Source of the DNA: Rubrivivax sp.
GTDB lineage: Bacteria; Pseudomonadota; Gammaproteobacteria; Burkholderiales; Burkholderiaceae_C
NCBI GenBank assembly: GCA_030653385.1
Contig: JAURZM010000055.1
Span: 1 to 64,000 of the forward strand
Direction: 5' to 3'
Length of the DNA: 64,000 nt
Made by a program: the position numbers and the translations under genes. Below, piece after piece: positions 43,322-52,869 of this stretch; position 1 is the first letter of the stretch, and each line of letters opens with the position of its first letter. The notes under the pieces are model-generated. The model was not told the DNA's origin. It saw only the letters and a list, made by a program, of their open reading frames with translations, and made no database searches.

Positions 43322-44245
43322 TCAGTCGCGGCGCCCTTCGGCATGCAGCGAGAGGATGTCGACCACCGCGCGGTTGCACGGCGTGGGCACGCCCAAGCGG
43401 CGGCCGCGCTCGACGACATCGCCGCTGAGCCAGGGCAGTTCGAGCCGGTTGCCACGTTCCAGGTCGTGGTGCATCGACGAGGTCATGGTCTCGGGCAGGG
43501 TGTCGGCGAAGGCCAGGCGGTTCTCGGCGTACTCCGGCGGCAGCAGCACGCCCTCGGCGCGTGCCACCTTCACCACCTCGTCCATCACGTCGTGCAGGAA
43601 GGCGTGCGCACGGGGGTGGCTGCGGATGCGGCCGATGGGCAGCCGCGCCAGCGTGGTGGTGGCCGACAGGCCGACGAGGAAGACGAACTTCTCCCACTGC
43701 GCCTGGCGGATGCGCGGGCTCAGTTCGTGGTCGATGCCGGCTTCGGCGCAGGCCGCGGCAAAGGCCTGCAGTCGCGGGCTGGTGCTGCCGTCGAACTCGC
43801 CGAAGACCAGGCGCTGCATCGTGCCGTTGTGGCGGATGACACCTGGCTCGGCAATGCTGGCCGCGATGTAGCCCACGCCGCCGGCGACGTGGCGCGGGCC
43901 CAGGGCGGCGCGCAGCAGGTCGTCCTTCACGACGCCGTTCTGGAACGACACCACGACCGTGTCTTCGCCCAGCTGCGTCCACAGCGACTGCGCGGCGTCC
44001 ACCGTGTCCCACAGCTTGACGCCGAAGAGCACGAAGTCGGCTGCCGAGATTTCTGCGGGGCTCTCGACGGCCCGCACCTGCTTCAGGTGCAGGTCACCCA
44101 GCGGGCTGAGCACGCGCAGGCCGTGCTTGCGCAGCGCCTGCAGGTGCGCGCCGCGCGCGACGAAGCTGACTTCGTGCCCGGCCTGCGCCAGGCGGCCGCC
44201 GAAATAGCCGCCGACCCCGCCGCTGCCCATGATGGTGATGCGCAT
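43322..44245 (-). CDS. panE: 2-dehydropantoate 2-reductase family protein
   Basis: The NADP-binding Rossmann motif GSGGVGGYFGG opens the protein. The C-terminal ketopantoate reductase domain contains the catalytic Lys region (QWEKFVFLVGLSATTTLARLPIG) and E..N..LELP-like ending (RGNRLELPWLSGDVV). The reaction is ketopantoate to pantoate in coenzyme A synthesis, but many paralogues exist, so the symbol is tentative. It lies 113 bases downstream of the MFS gene on the same strand. Confidence 0.85.
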   Translation of the reverse strand: MRITIMGSGGVGGYFGGRLAQAGHEVSFVARGAHLQALRKHGLRVLSPLGDLHLKQVRAVESPAEISAADFVLFGVKLWDTVDAAQSLWTQLGEDTVVVSFQNGVVKDDLLRAALGPRHVAGGVGYIAASIAEPGVIRHNGTMQRLVFGEFDGSTSPRLQAFAAACAEAGIDHELSPRIRQAQWEKFVFLVGLSATTTLARLPIGRIRSHPRAHAFLHDVMDEVVKVARAEGVLLPPEYAENRLAFADTLPETMTSSMHHDLERGNRLELPWLSGDVVERGRRLGVPTPCNRAVVDILSLHAEGRRD

Positions 44246-44358
44246 CGCTGTTCCTTCAACCAGGCCCCGCGGGCCCGCGTCACTCAGCCGAGTCTAGGGG
44301 CCGTGCCGGCTCAGATGGCAGCGGCTTCCCACAACCCTGCGCGCAGCGTGCCGAAACT

Positions 44359-45678
44359 TCAGTCGCCCTTGCGCCCATAACCGGGGTCGATGCGCAGCAG
44401 CGCCGCCGCCGCAAACGAAGGCAGCGTGGCCACGCAGGCCCAGACGAAGAAGTTGAAGTAGCCCAGCTGGCTCTGCAGCCAGCCCGCCGCCATGCCGGGC
44501 AGCATCATGCCCAGCGCCATGAAGCCGGTGCACAGCGCGTAGTGCGCCGTCTTGTGCGGGTTCTCGCCGCCGGCGCCGTCGCTGCCCGGCGCGCCGCCGT
44601 GGCCGCCGGCCACCATCAGCATGTAGACCATGAAGGCGGTGAAACCCAACCCGTAGCCGAACTGCTCCAGTGCCACCGCGCCACTGACCAGCCACAGGCT
44701 GGCCGGCTGCGCCCAGGCCAGCAGCACGAACACCGTGTTCGGCAGGTGCATGCACAGCACCAGCGGCCACAGCAGCCGCTTCAGGCCCCCGCGGCTGATG
44801 AGCCAGCCGCCCAGCAGCCCGCCGATGGTCAGCGCCGTCACGCCCACGGTGCCGTAGGCGATGCCCACGTCCTGCGTCGTCAGGCCCAGTCCGCCGGCGC
44901 TGGCCGGGTCGAGCATGAAGGGTGTCACCAGCTTCAGCAGCTGCGCCTCGGCGAAGCGGTAGAGCAGCAGGAAGGCCAGCAGGCGGACGATGCCCGGGCG
45001 GCGAAAGAAGGCCGCGAAGACGGTGGCGAAGTCGGCCCAGAAGGTGGCGCTGCGGGGAGCCGGCCGGTCGCTCGCCGGGCGCGGCAATGCCCACTGGTGG
45101 TAGGCGGCGGCGGCGACGAAGAACACCGCCATCAACCCGAACACCCAGGCCCAGGCCAGCGCCACCTGCCCCGTGCGTTGCTGCAGGTGGCCCGCGAGCA
45201 CGACGAGCCCGCCCTGGCCGCCGATCATCGCCAGCCGGTAGAACGTGCTGCGCACGCCGACGAAGGCGGCCTGCGCCGCGGGCGGCTGGGCCAGCATGTA
45301 GAAGCCGTCGGCGGCGATGTCGTGCGTGGCCGAGGCGAAGGCCATGAGCCAGAAGATCACCAGCGTGGTCTGCAGGAAGGCCGGTGCCGGCACCGCCAGC
45401 GCCACGCAGGCCAGCGCAGCACCGACGACGAACTGCAGCGCGACGATCCAGCGCCGCTTGGTGCCCAACAGGTCGACCAGCGGCCCCCACAGCGGCTTGA
45501 TGACCCAGGGCAGGTAGAGCCAGCTCGTCAGCAACGCGATGTCCGTGTTGCTGACGCCCAGGTTCTTGTACATGACGACGGCCAGCGTCATCACCACCAC
45601 ATAGGGCAGGCCCTGGGCGAAGTACAGCGTGGGGATCCAGCGCCAGGGGCGGGCGGCGGTGAGCGGGGAAGGGGCCAA
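44359..45678 (-). CDS. AmpG-like MFS transporter
   Basis: The 439-residue protein has twelve predicted helices and starts with RWIPTLYFAQGLPYVVVM, the family pattern of the AmpG/PAT group. AmpG carries anhydro-muropeptides into the cytoplasm for cell-wall recycling. TSWLYLPWVIKPLWGPLVD and ASATHDIAADGFYM are also typical of this group. It diverges from the TonB-receptor/Dpp/LD-carboxypeptidase cluster across about 250 bp, which supports a peptide or muropeptide role, though other AmpG-like carriers have different substrates. Confidence 0.82.
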   Translation of the reverse strand: MAPSPLTAARPWRWIPTLYFAQGLPYVVVMTLAVVMYKNLGVSNTDIALLTSWLYLPWVIKPLWGPLVDLLGTKRRWIVALQFVVGAALACVALAVPAPAFLQTTLVIFWLMAFASATHDIAADGFYMLAQPPAAQAAFVGVRSTFYRLAMIGGQGGLVVLAGHLQQRTGQVALAWAWVFGLMAVFFVAAAAYHQWALPRPASDRPAPRSATFWADFATVFAAFFRRPGIVRLLAFLLLYRFAEAQLLKLVTPFMLDPASAGGLGLTTQDVGIAYGTVGVTALTIGGLLGGWLISRGGLKRLLWPLVLCMHLPNTVFVLLAWAQPASLWLVSGAVALEQFGYGLGFTAFMVYMLMVAGGHGGAPGSDGAGGENPHKTAHYALCTGFMALGMMLPGMAAGWLQSQLGYFNFFVWACVATLPSFAAAALLRIDPGYGRKGD

Positions 45679-45810
45679 GGAAGCGGAAGGTGAGGTGTCG
45701 AGGTCGGCCTGCGGGCCCGATGTTCACACGCTTCGTGTGCCTGCCCGCTGCCTGGCGGCGTTGTGCACACGCCGCAGCAGTGCCATGAAAGCGACATCGG
45801 CTACACGACC

Positions 45811-45840
45811 TTGGTTATTCCGGATGTGCCGCCCTATGCT
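45811..45840 (+). promoter_or_regulatory. Candidate sigma-70 promoter of the TonB-dependent receptor
   Basis: TTGGTT and TATGCT are 18 bases apart in the 247-base divergent region, about 85 bases upstream of the receptor's ATG. The matches are moderate. The rest of this intergenic region shows no other element I can name. Confidence 0.35.
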
Positions 45841-45925
45841 GCGCGGCAACACTGTGACAGTGCGCATCGCGCCCCGGCGAGCCGGCTCCAAGACCGGCCG
45901 TCACCACAACCTTCGAGGATCCCCG

Positions 45926-48838
45926 ATGAAACTGAAGACCGTCGTTGGCAGCCTGGCGCTGCTGGGCCTGGCCACGCATGCCCTCGCACAGACACCGGCG
46001 CCCAGCCAGCGCATCACCGTCACCGGGTCCAGCATCAAGCGCATTGCCGCCGAAGGCGCGCTGCCGGTGCAGACCATCAGCGCGGCGGAACTCACCCGTC
46101 AGGGCATCGTCAATGCCGAGCAGCTGATCGTCACGCTCACCAGCAACGGCAACGGCCTGGACAACATGGCCAGCAACGCCGATGTGGTCTCGGGCCAGTC
46201 GCGCGGCAACAACGGCGCCACCAGTGCCAACCTGCGCGGACAGGGCAGCAATGCGACGCTGATCCTGCTCAACGGCCGTCGCATCGCCGCCCACGGCCTG
46301 AACGGTGGCACCGTCGACCTGAACCAGATTCCCATGGCCGCGGTGGAACGCGTGGAGGTGCTGAAGGACGGCGCGTCATCGATCTACGGCACCGACGCCA
46401 TCGGCGGCGTCATCAACTTCATCCTGCGCAACAACTTTCAGGGCCTGCGCGCTGCAGCCAGCGTCGACGTCACCGAAGCCGGCGGCGGCAACATCCACCG
46501 CGCTTCGCTGGCCGGCGGTTTCGGCGACATCGACACCGACGGCTTCAACCTGCTGGCCACGCTGTCGGTCACCGAGTCGAAGCGCCTGAACGGCAGCGAC
46601 CGCAGCTTCGTCAACAGCTTCCAGCCCGAGCGCGGGCTTTCGCCCGACACGCGCGGCACGCCGTTTGCCACCGTCTTCACCGTCAACACCACCCTGCCGA
46701 ATGCACTGACACGCCCGGGCGGCAACGGCACGCCGGCCAACAACGGCCTGGCACCGCTGATCGGCGGCGTGGCCACAAACGGCATCAACGTGCTGGACCT
46801 GCCTGGCGGCGCCGGCTGTGCCAGCCAGCCCGACATGGGCCCCTACCAGGAAGTGCTGTGGGCGGCCGGTGCCGGCGCGCGCTACGGCTGTGCATGGGAC
46901 AGCGGCAAGTCGGCCGTCATCCAGCAGCCGGTGAAGAACACCAACCTGGTGACACGCGGCACGCTCAAGCTGGGCAGCAACCACATGCTCATCGGCGAGA
47001 TGCTGCTGGGCAAGTCTGAATCGGCCAAGAGCTTCTCCGAGAACCAGATCAGCGGTTCGTCCAACACCGCCAACATCACGCTGGGCAACGGCACCGTGGT
47101 GCCCAGCCCCTTCCGTGACCTCGTCTACCCCAGCACTGGCGCCGGTTACGACCGCGTCTTCAACCAACTGGTGGCGGCCTTCCCGGAACTGGCCGTGAAC
47201 CGCGGCAACGGCATGGCCTTCCGCTGGCGCTGCATGGACTGCGGCCAGCGCCAGATTGCCACCGAAACCGACACCAGCCGTTTCCTGGTGGGCCTGGAAG
47301 GCGTGCTGCCGATCTTCGGCGGATGGGACTACCGCGCCGCCGTGTCACAAGCCAAGAGCAAGAGCAAGAGCGTGCTGGGCAGCGGCTACCACTACATGGA
47401 AGGCTTCGCGAACCTGCTCAAGAACGGCACGCTGAACCCCTTCCTGCTGGCCGGCGAGCAGCAGACGCCGGCCGCGATGGCGGCGCTGGAAGGTGTCTCG
47501 GCGCGCGGCGTCGAGCTCTACGGCGGCGAATTCACGATGACGCAGGTCGACGCCGTGATGTCGGGCCCGGTCTTCAAGCTGCCGGCCGGCGATGTGCTCA
47601 TGGCCGTCGGCGTCGACTCGCGCAGCGAGAAATACAAGTTCAACGGCAACAACAACGCCGGCTTCAGCAGCATCAGCAGCTGGGTCTTCAACGCCCCCTT
47701 CGACAACGTCAACGCACTGGCCGGCGTGAAGCGTGACGTCAACGCCGTCTACACAGAGGTCATCATCCCGGTGCACAAGACGACCGAGATCAACCTCTCG
47801 GTGCGTCACGACCGCTACACCGGCTTCGGTGGCACCACCAACCCCAAAGCCTCGCTGCGCTTCCAGCCCATCGACAGCCTGCTGTTCCGCGCCAGCTACA
47901 GCACCGGCTTCCGCGTGCCCACCTTTAACCAGCTCTACAACGGCATCACCGAGTCGCCCAACACCGGCGCCGGCGTGCCCGACCCCGCCACGTGCCCAGC
48001 CAACGTGGTCAGCGCGACGCCGGGCTGCGAGGCCATCACCTTCACCACGCTGTTCGGCGGCCGCCCCGAGCTGGGCCCGGAAGAGTCGAAGATGGCCAAC
48101 GTCGGCGTGGTTTGGCAGCCTACGCCGGGCTTCAGCGCCAGCCTGGACTGGTGGGACATCCAGCGTGAAGGCGCCATCACCAGCTTCACTTTGGCCACGC
48201 TGCGCAACAACTACAAGCTCTTTCCGGAGGCCTTCATCCGCGAGACGGGCACCAACCGGCTGCTGACCATCGACACGCGGTGGCTGAACGCCGGCGACAC
48301 CGTCACCAAGGGCCTGGAGCTCTCGCTGCGTGGCAACACCGCGATTGCGGGCGCGCGCGTCAGCGCCGGGCTGGACGGCAGCTACCTGCTCGAGAAGAAG
48401 AGCCGCATCGCCACCAGCCCGGATTTCGGCCCCAGCGAGGTGGGCGTGTTCACGCGCAGCAGCGACCTCGGCATCCGATGGAAGCACACCGCTTTCGTGA
48501 CCTACGGTCGCGGCGACTGGAACGCCACGCTGCGCCAGCAGTACAGCGGCAAGTACGCGGGTTATGTGCCACCGGGCATGGCCAACGGCAACTTCGTGGC
48601 CAGCGCCACGCAGTGGGACCCCATCGTCAAGGCCTACACGCTGTACCACGCCAACGTCAGCTACACCGGCATCAAGAACCTGACGCTCACCGCCGGCATC
48701 AAAAACCTGTTCGACAAGGCACCGCCCTACGCGAACAGCTACGACACCAACACCGGCTCGGGCAGCAGCTGGGAGCCGCGTGTGGCTGACCCGCGCGGCC
48801 GCAGCTTCCAGCTGGGCCTGGACTACACGTTCTTCTGA
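45926..48838 (+). CDS. TonB-dependent outer-membrane receptor
   Basis: The 970-residue protein has a signal peptide (VVGSLALLGLATHALAQ), a plug domain with a TonB-box-like RITVTGSSIKR start, and plug blocks LRGQGSNATLILLNGRRI and VERVEVLKDGASSIYGTDAIGGVINF. A 22-strand barrel follows, ending in aromatic Phe (LDYTFF). It takes up a ligand at the expense of TonB energy. The VTGSSIKR-type N-terminus is usual for receptors of peptides or plant-derived compounds in Xanthomonas-like groups rather than siderophores, but this is only a hint. ATG 45926 has CGAGGA upstream. A terminator separates it from the permease genes. Confidence 0.95.
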   Translation: MKLKTVVGSLALLGLATHALAQTPAPSQRITVTGSSIKRIAAEGALPVQTISAAELTRQGIVNAEQLIVTLTSNGNGLDNMASNADVVSGQSRGNNGATSANLRGQGSNATLILLNGRRIAAHGLNGGTVDLNQIPMAAVERVEVLKDGASSIYGTDAIGGVINFILRNNFQGLRAAASVDVTEAGGGNIHRASLAGGFGDIDTDGFNLLATLSVTESKRLNGSDRSFVNSFQPERGLSPDTRGTPFATVFTVNTTLPNALTRPGGNGTPANNGLAPLIGGVATNGINVLDLPGGAGCASQPDMGPYQEVLWAAGAGARYGCAWDSGKSAVIQQPVKNTNLVTRGTLKLGSNHMLIGEMLLGKSESAKSFSENQISGSSNTANITLGNGTVVPSPFRDLVYPSTGAGYDRVFNQLVAAFPELAVNRGNGMAFRWRCMDCGQRQIATETDTSRFLVGLEGVLPIFGGWDYRAAVSQAKSKSKSVLGSGYHYMEGFANLLKNGTLNPFLLAGEQQTPAAMAALEGVSARGVELYGGEFTMTQVDAVMSGPVFKLPAGDVLMAVGVDSRSEKYKFNGNNNAGFSSISSWVFNAPFDNVNALAGVKRDVNAVYTEVIIPVHKTTEINLSVRHDRYTGFGGTTNPKASLRFQPIDSLLFRASYSTGFRVPTFNQLYNGITESPNTGAGVPDPATCPANVVSATPGCEAITFTTLFGGRPELGPEESKMANVGVVWQPTPGFSASLDWWDIQREGAITSFTLATLRNNYKLFPEAFIRETGTNRLLTIDTRWLNAGDTVTKGLELSLRGNTAIAGARVSAGLDGSYLLEKKSRIATSPDFGPSEVGVFTRSSDLGIRWKHTAFVTYGRGDWNATLRQQYSGKYAGYVPPGMANGNFVASATQWDPIVKAYTLYHANVSYTGIKNLTLTAGIKNLFDKAPPYANSYDTNTGSGSSWEPRVADPRGRSFQLGLDYTFF

Positions 48839-48856
48839 GCCAGACTGCGACGGCGG

Positions 48857-48881
48857 GGGGCCTCGCACGAGGCCCCTTTTT
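48857..48881 (+). terminator. Terminator after the TonB receptor
   Basis: GGGGCCTCG and CGAGGCCCC pair across a tiny loop and are followed by TTTTT. It lies between the receptor and the ABC genes, so distal genes may be read at a lower level. Confidence 0.88.
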
Positions 48882-48902
48882 GTTTGAAGGCCGCCACCGC
48901 CG

Positions 48903-49928
48903 ATGTTCACCCTGCTGCTGAAGAAGCTCGCCGCGCTGCTGCCCACGCTGCTGGGCGTGACGCTGGTGGCCTTCGCGCTGATCCGGCTGATCCCGGGTGA
49001 CCCGATCGAGATCATGGTCGGCGAGCGCCGGCTCGACGAAGCCGCGCGCACCGCGCTGATGGCGCAACTGGGGCTGGACCAGCCGCTGCCCGTGCAGTAC
49101 CTGCACTATCTCGGCCAGCTGCTGCAGGGCGACCTGGGCAAGAGCCTGGTCACGCGGGAGCCCGTCTCGGCCGAGTTCGCGGTGCTCTTCCCGGCCACCG
49201 TGGAACTGGCGCTGGGCGCGCTGCTGCTGGCGCTGCTGCTGGGCCTGCCGCTGGGCATTGCCGCGGCGCTGAAGCGCGGCTCGTGGTTCGACCAGCTGGT
49301 GATGGCCGTGGCCACCTTGGGCAACAGCATGCCGGTGTTCTGGTGGGGGCTGATCCTCATCATGTTCTTCAGCGTCGGGCTGGAGTGGACGCCGGTCAGC
49401 GGCCGCATCGGCATCGAGTACGACGTCGACACGGTCAGCGGCTTCATGCTGGTCGACAGCCTGCTGGCCGACCTGCGCGGCCAGGAGACCGGCGCCTTCC
49501 GCAGCGCCGTGCTGCACCTGGCGCTACCGGCCACAGTGCTGGGCACGATACCGATGGCGGTGGTGGCGCGCATGACACGCAGCGCGATGCTGGACGTGCT
49601 GCGCGAGGACTACATGCGCACCGCGCGCGCCAAGGGCCTGGGCCCGGCGCGTGTCATCGTGCACCACGGGCTGCGCAACGCGCTGATCCCGGTCGTCACC
49701 GTGCTCGGCCTGCAGGTGGGCAGCCTGCTCGGCGGCGCGGTGCTCACCGAGACCATCTTCTCGTGGCCCGGCATCGGCAAGTGGCTCATCGACGCCATCG
49801 CGCGGCGCGACTACCCCGTGGTGCAGGCCGGCATCCTGATATCGGCGCTGGTCTTCATCGCCGTCAACCTGCTCGTCGACCTGCTGTACGGCGTCGTGAA
49901 CCCGCGGCTGCGTGGGGGCGGACATTGA
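48903..49928 (+). CDS. Peptide ABC transporter permease (DppB/OppB type)
   Basis: This 341-residue inner-membrane permease has six helices and the N-terminal block LPTLLGVTLVAFALIRLIPGDP of DppB-type proteins. The EAA loop that contacts the ATPase is present: YMRTARAKGLGPARVIVHHGLRNALIPV. Its stop overlaps the start of the second permease by four bases. The unusually long loop between helices (about 165-205) is found in Yej/OppB relatives too. Confidence 0.93.
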   Translation: MFTLLLKKLAALLPTLLGVTLVAFALIRLIPGDPIEIMVGERRLDEAARTALMAQLGLDQPLPVQYLHYLGQLLQGDLGKSLVTREPVSAEFAVLFPATVELALGALLLALLLGLPLGIAAALKRGSWFDQLVMAVATLGNSMPVFWWGLILIMFFSVGLEWTPVSGRIGIEYDVDTVSGFMLVDSLLADLRGQETGAFRSAVLHLALPATVLGTIPMAVVARMTRSAMLDVLREDYMRTARAKGLGPARVIVHHGLRNALIPVVTVLGLQVGSLLGGAVLTETIFSWPGIGKWLIDAIARRDYPVVQAGILISALVFIAVNLLVDLLYGVVNPRLRGGGH

Positions 49929-50839
49929 GCGTGGTGACGCCACTGGGCGAGGCCCTGCCGACCGACACGCCGCCGCCGTCGCCGTGGCGCGAGTTCGTCA
50001 CAGCGTTCACCGCCAACCGCGGTGCCACCATCGCCTTCTTCGTCTTCGTCGCCGTCGTGCTGGGGGCGCTGTTCGCGTCCTGGCTGGCCCCGCACGACCC
50101 GCTGCAGCAGTTCCGCGACCACATGCTGACGCCGCCTTTGTGGCAGGCCGGCGGGCTGGCGATGTTCCCGCTGGGCACCGACGAGCTCGGCCGCTGCCTG
50201 CTCAGCCGGCTGCTGCACGGCGGGCGCATCTCGCTGCTCATCGGCTTCAGCGCCGTGACGCTGGCACTGCTGCCAGGCGTGGTGCTGGGCCTGGTGGCGG
50301 CCTTCGGCAAGGGGTGGATGTCGGCCACCATCATGCGGCTGATGGACGTGCTGCTGGCGCTCCCCGGGCTGCTGCTGGCCATCGCCGTCATCAGCATCCT
50401 GGGGCCGGGGCTGGTGAACACGGTGATCGCCATCGCGGTGGGCGCGCTGCCCGGCTACGTGCGGCTGACACGCGGCGCGGCGCTGGGTGAGCTGGCCAAG
50501 GACTACGTCACCGCCAGCCGGGTGGCGGGTGCGGGGCGGCTGCGCCTGATGTTCGACACCGTGCTGCCGAACTGCCTGGGGCCGCTGATCATCAACGCCA
50601 CCCTGGGCTTCAGCTCGGCCATCCTGGAGAGCGCGGCACTCGGTTTCCTGGGCCTGGGTGTGCAACCGCCGCTGCCCGAGTGGGGCAGCATGCTGAGCGC
50701 CGCGCGCGACTACATCGAGCGTGCACCGTGGGTGGTGACGCTGCCCGGGCTGACCATCCTGGGCACCGTGCTGGCCATCAACCTGATGGGCGACGGGCTG
50801 CGCGACGCGCTCGACCCGAAGCTGCGTTCAGCCTCATGA
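49925..50839 (+). CDS. Peptide ABC transporter permease (DppC/OppC type)
   Basis: The 304-residue second permease has the OppC N-terminal segment with a membrane anchor, [27 protein letters not shown] and the EAA loop ([23 protein letters not shown]). The start is TTG 49925, overlapping the DppB stop; GTG 49931 is an alternative. Its stop overlaps the first ATPase's ATG by four bases. Confidence 0.93.
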   Translation: MSVVTPLGEALPTDTPPPSPWREFVTAFTANRGATIAFFVFVAVVLGALFASWLAPHDPLQQFRDHMLTPPLWQAGGLAMFPLGTDELGRCLLSRLLHGGRISLLIGFSAVTLALLPGVVLGLVAAFGKGWMSATIMRLMDVLLALPGLLLAIAVISILGPGLVNTVIAIAVGALPGYVRLTRGAALGELAKDYVTASRVAGAGRLRLMFDTVLPNCLGPLIINATLGFSSAILESAALGFLGLGVQPPLPEWGSMLSAARDYIERAPWVVTLPGLTILGTVLAINLMGDGLRDALDPKLRSAS

Positions 50840-51804
50840 CCGCCTTGCTGGAAGTGCGCAACCTGCGCGTGAACTTCGGCGGCTTCACCGCCGTCGACGG
50901 CGTCGACTTCGAGGTCGCGCCCGGCGAGCTGCTGGGCATCGTCGGTGAGTCGGGCAGCGGCAAGAGCGTGGCGATGATGGCGCTGATGGGCCTCGTCGAC
51001 ACGCCCGGCATCGTCAGCGCCGACGTGCTGCGCTTCGACGGCCACGACTTGTTGACGATGAGCGCGGCGCAGCGCCGGCACATCATCGGCAAGGACATCG
51101 CGATGGTGTTCCAGGACGCGCTGAACAGCCTGAACCCGAGCCACACCGTCGGCGACCAGGTGCGCGAGGTGCTGCACGTGCACCTGGGCCTGCGCGGCGC
51201 GGCGTTGGAAGCGCATGTGCTCGAACTCTTCGAACTGGTGGAGATACCGGCCGCGAAACAGCGCCTGCGCAACTACCCGCACCAGATGAGCGGCGGCATG
51301 AACCAGCGCGTGATGATCGCGATGGCCATCGCGTGCCAACCGCGCCTGCTGATCGCCGACGAGCCCACCACGGCGCTGGACGTCACCATCCAGGCCCAGG
51401 TGATGGACCTGCTGGCCCGCCTGCAGCGTGAACGGGGCCTGAGCCTGGTGCTGATCACGCACGACCTGGCCGTGGTGGCCGAGATGGCGCGCGAAATGGC
51501 GCACCGGGTGGTCGTGATGTACGCCGGCCAGGTGGTGGAAACGGGTGCCGTCGACACCCTCTTCGAGCAACCGCGCCACCCCTACACGGCGGCACTGCTG
51601 GCTGCGCTGCCCGAACGCAGTGCGGGGCAGCGGCGCCTGGCCGCGCTGCCCGGCATCGTGCCCGGGCGCCACGACCGTCCGCCAGGCTGCCTGCTGGCGC
51701 CGCGCTGCGACCGGGCGCAGGCGCGCTGCCTGGCCCTGCGGCCGCCGTTGGCCGACGGTGTGCGCTGCTTCTTCCCCTTGTCCGCCGCCCATGACCCCGG
51801 ATAA
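50836..51804 (+). CDS. Peptide ABC transporter ATPase (DppD/OppD type)
   Basis: This 322-residue ATPase has Walker A GESGSGKS, signature MSGGMNQRV, Walker [13 protein letters not shown] and the switch His in LITHDL. The C-terminal oligopeptide domain has a Cys cluster ([15 protein letters not shown]) typical of DppD/OppD, which often binds an iron-sulfur cluster. It overlaps the second ATPase by 14 bases. Confidence 0.94.
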   Translation: MTALLEVRNLRVNFGGFTAVDGVDFEVAPGELLGIVGESGSGKSVAMMALMGLVDTPGIVSADVLRFDGHDLLTMSAAQRRHIIGKDIAMVFQDALNSLNPSHTVGDQVREVLHVHLGLRGAALEAHVLELFELVEIPAAKQRLRNYPHQMSGGMNQRVMIAMAIACQPRLLIADEPTTALDVTIQAQVMDLLARLQRERGLSLVLITHDLAVVAEMAREMAHRVVVMYAGQVVETGAVDTLFEQPRHPYTAALLAALPERSAGQRRLAALPGIVPGRHDRPPGCLLAPRCDRAQARCLALRPPLADGVRCFFPLSAAHDPG

Positions 51805-52777
51805 GGCGCCGGCCCTGCGCGCGGTCGACCTGGCGCGCCACTACGCCGTCAGCCGCGGCCTGCTCGGCGACCTGCGGCAGGGCCCCACGGTGGTCAAGGC
51901 GCTGGACGGCGTGAGCTTCGCGCTGCAACCCGGCCGCACGCTGGCGGTGGTGGGTGAGTCCGGCTGCGGCAAGAGCACGCTGGCCCGCCAGCTGACCCTG
52001 ATCGAGCCGCCCACCGCGGGCGCGCTCTACATCTCGGGGCAGAACGCGGCGATGGCCGATGCGGCCACCGTGCAGCGCCTGCGCCGGCGTGTGCAGATGG
52101 TGTTCCAGAACCCCTATGCCTCGCTCAACCCGCGCAAGACCATCGCTGCGGCGCTGAACGAGCCGCTCGCCATCAACACCAGCTTCGACGCTGCCGAGAG
52201 ACGCGAGCGTGTGCTGCAGATGGTCCAGCGCGTGGGTCTGCGCCCCGAGCACGCGCAGCGTTACCCGCACATGTTCAGCGGCGGCCAGCGCCAGCGCATC
52301 GCCGTGGCGCGCGCGATGATGCTGGACCCGGCGGTGGTGGTGGCCGACGAACCCACCTCGGCGCTGGACGTCAGCATCCAGGCGCAGATCCTCAACCTCT
52401 TGATGGACCTGCAGGACGCCACCGGCACGGCCTACGTCTTCATCAGCCACAACCTGGCGGTGGTGGAACACGTGGCGCACGACGTGATGGTGATGTACTT
52501 CGGCAGTGCCGTGGAGCAGGGCCCGAAAGCGCAGGTGCTGGGCGCACCGCTGCACCCGTACACGCAGGCGCTGCTGTCGGCCGTGCCGGCGCTGCGCGCA
52601 CAGGACCGCCGCCAGCGTGTGCCCCTGCAGGGCGAGATGCCCAGCCCGCTGGCACCGCCCACGGGTTGCGCCTTCCACACACGCTGCCCGCTGGCGCAGG
52701 CGCGTTGCCGCGAAGAGGTGCCGGCGCTGCGCGAGCTGGCCGGGCGGCGTGTGGCCTGTCACGTGGTGGCCGGCTGA
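51791..52777 (+). CDS. Peptide ABC transporter ATPase (DppF/OppF type)
   Basis: The 328-residue partner ATPase shows [43 protein letters not shown] and [12 protein letters not shown]. The C-terminal [14 protein letters not shown] cluster is intact. Like DppF it probably pairs with the preceding ATPase. ATG 51791 lies inside the end of that gene. A gap of 92 bases follows before the serine hydrolase. Confidence 0.94.
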   Translation: MTPDKAPALRAVDLARHYAVSRGLLGDLRQGPTVVKALDGVSFALQPGRTLAVVGESGCGKSTLARQLTLIEPPTAGALYISGQNAAMADAATVQRLRRRVQMVFQNPYASLNPRKTIAAALNEPLAINTSFDAAERRERVLQMVQRVGLRPEHAQRYPHMFSGGQRQRIAVARAMMLDPAVVVADEPTSALDVSIQAQILNLLMDLQDATGTAYVFISHNLAVVEHVAHDVMVMYFGSAVEQGPKAQVLGAPLHPYTQALLSAVPALRAQDRRQRVPLQGEMPSPLAPPTGCAFHTRCPLAQARCREEVPALRELAGRRVACHVVAG

Positions 52778-52869
52778 GCTCGCGCGTCATGCACCTGCTT
52801 GCCGCTCCAGCCCTAAACTCGCGGCCGCCTGCCACCACTGGGCCGACCTGCCGCGCCTAAGCACACCCC

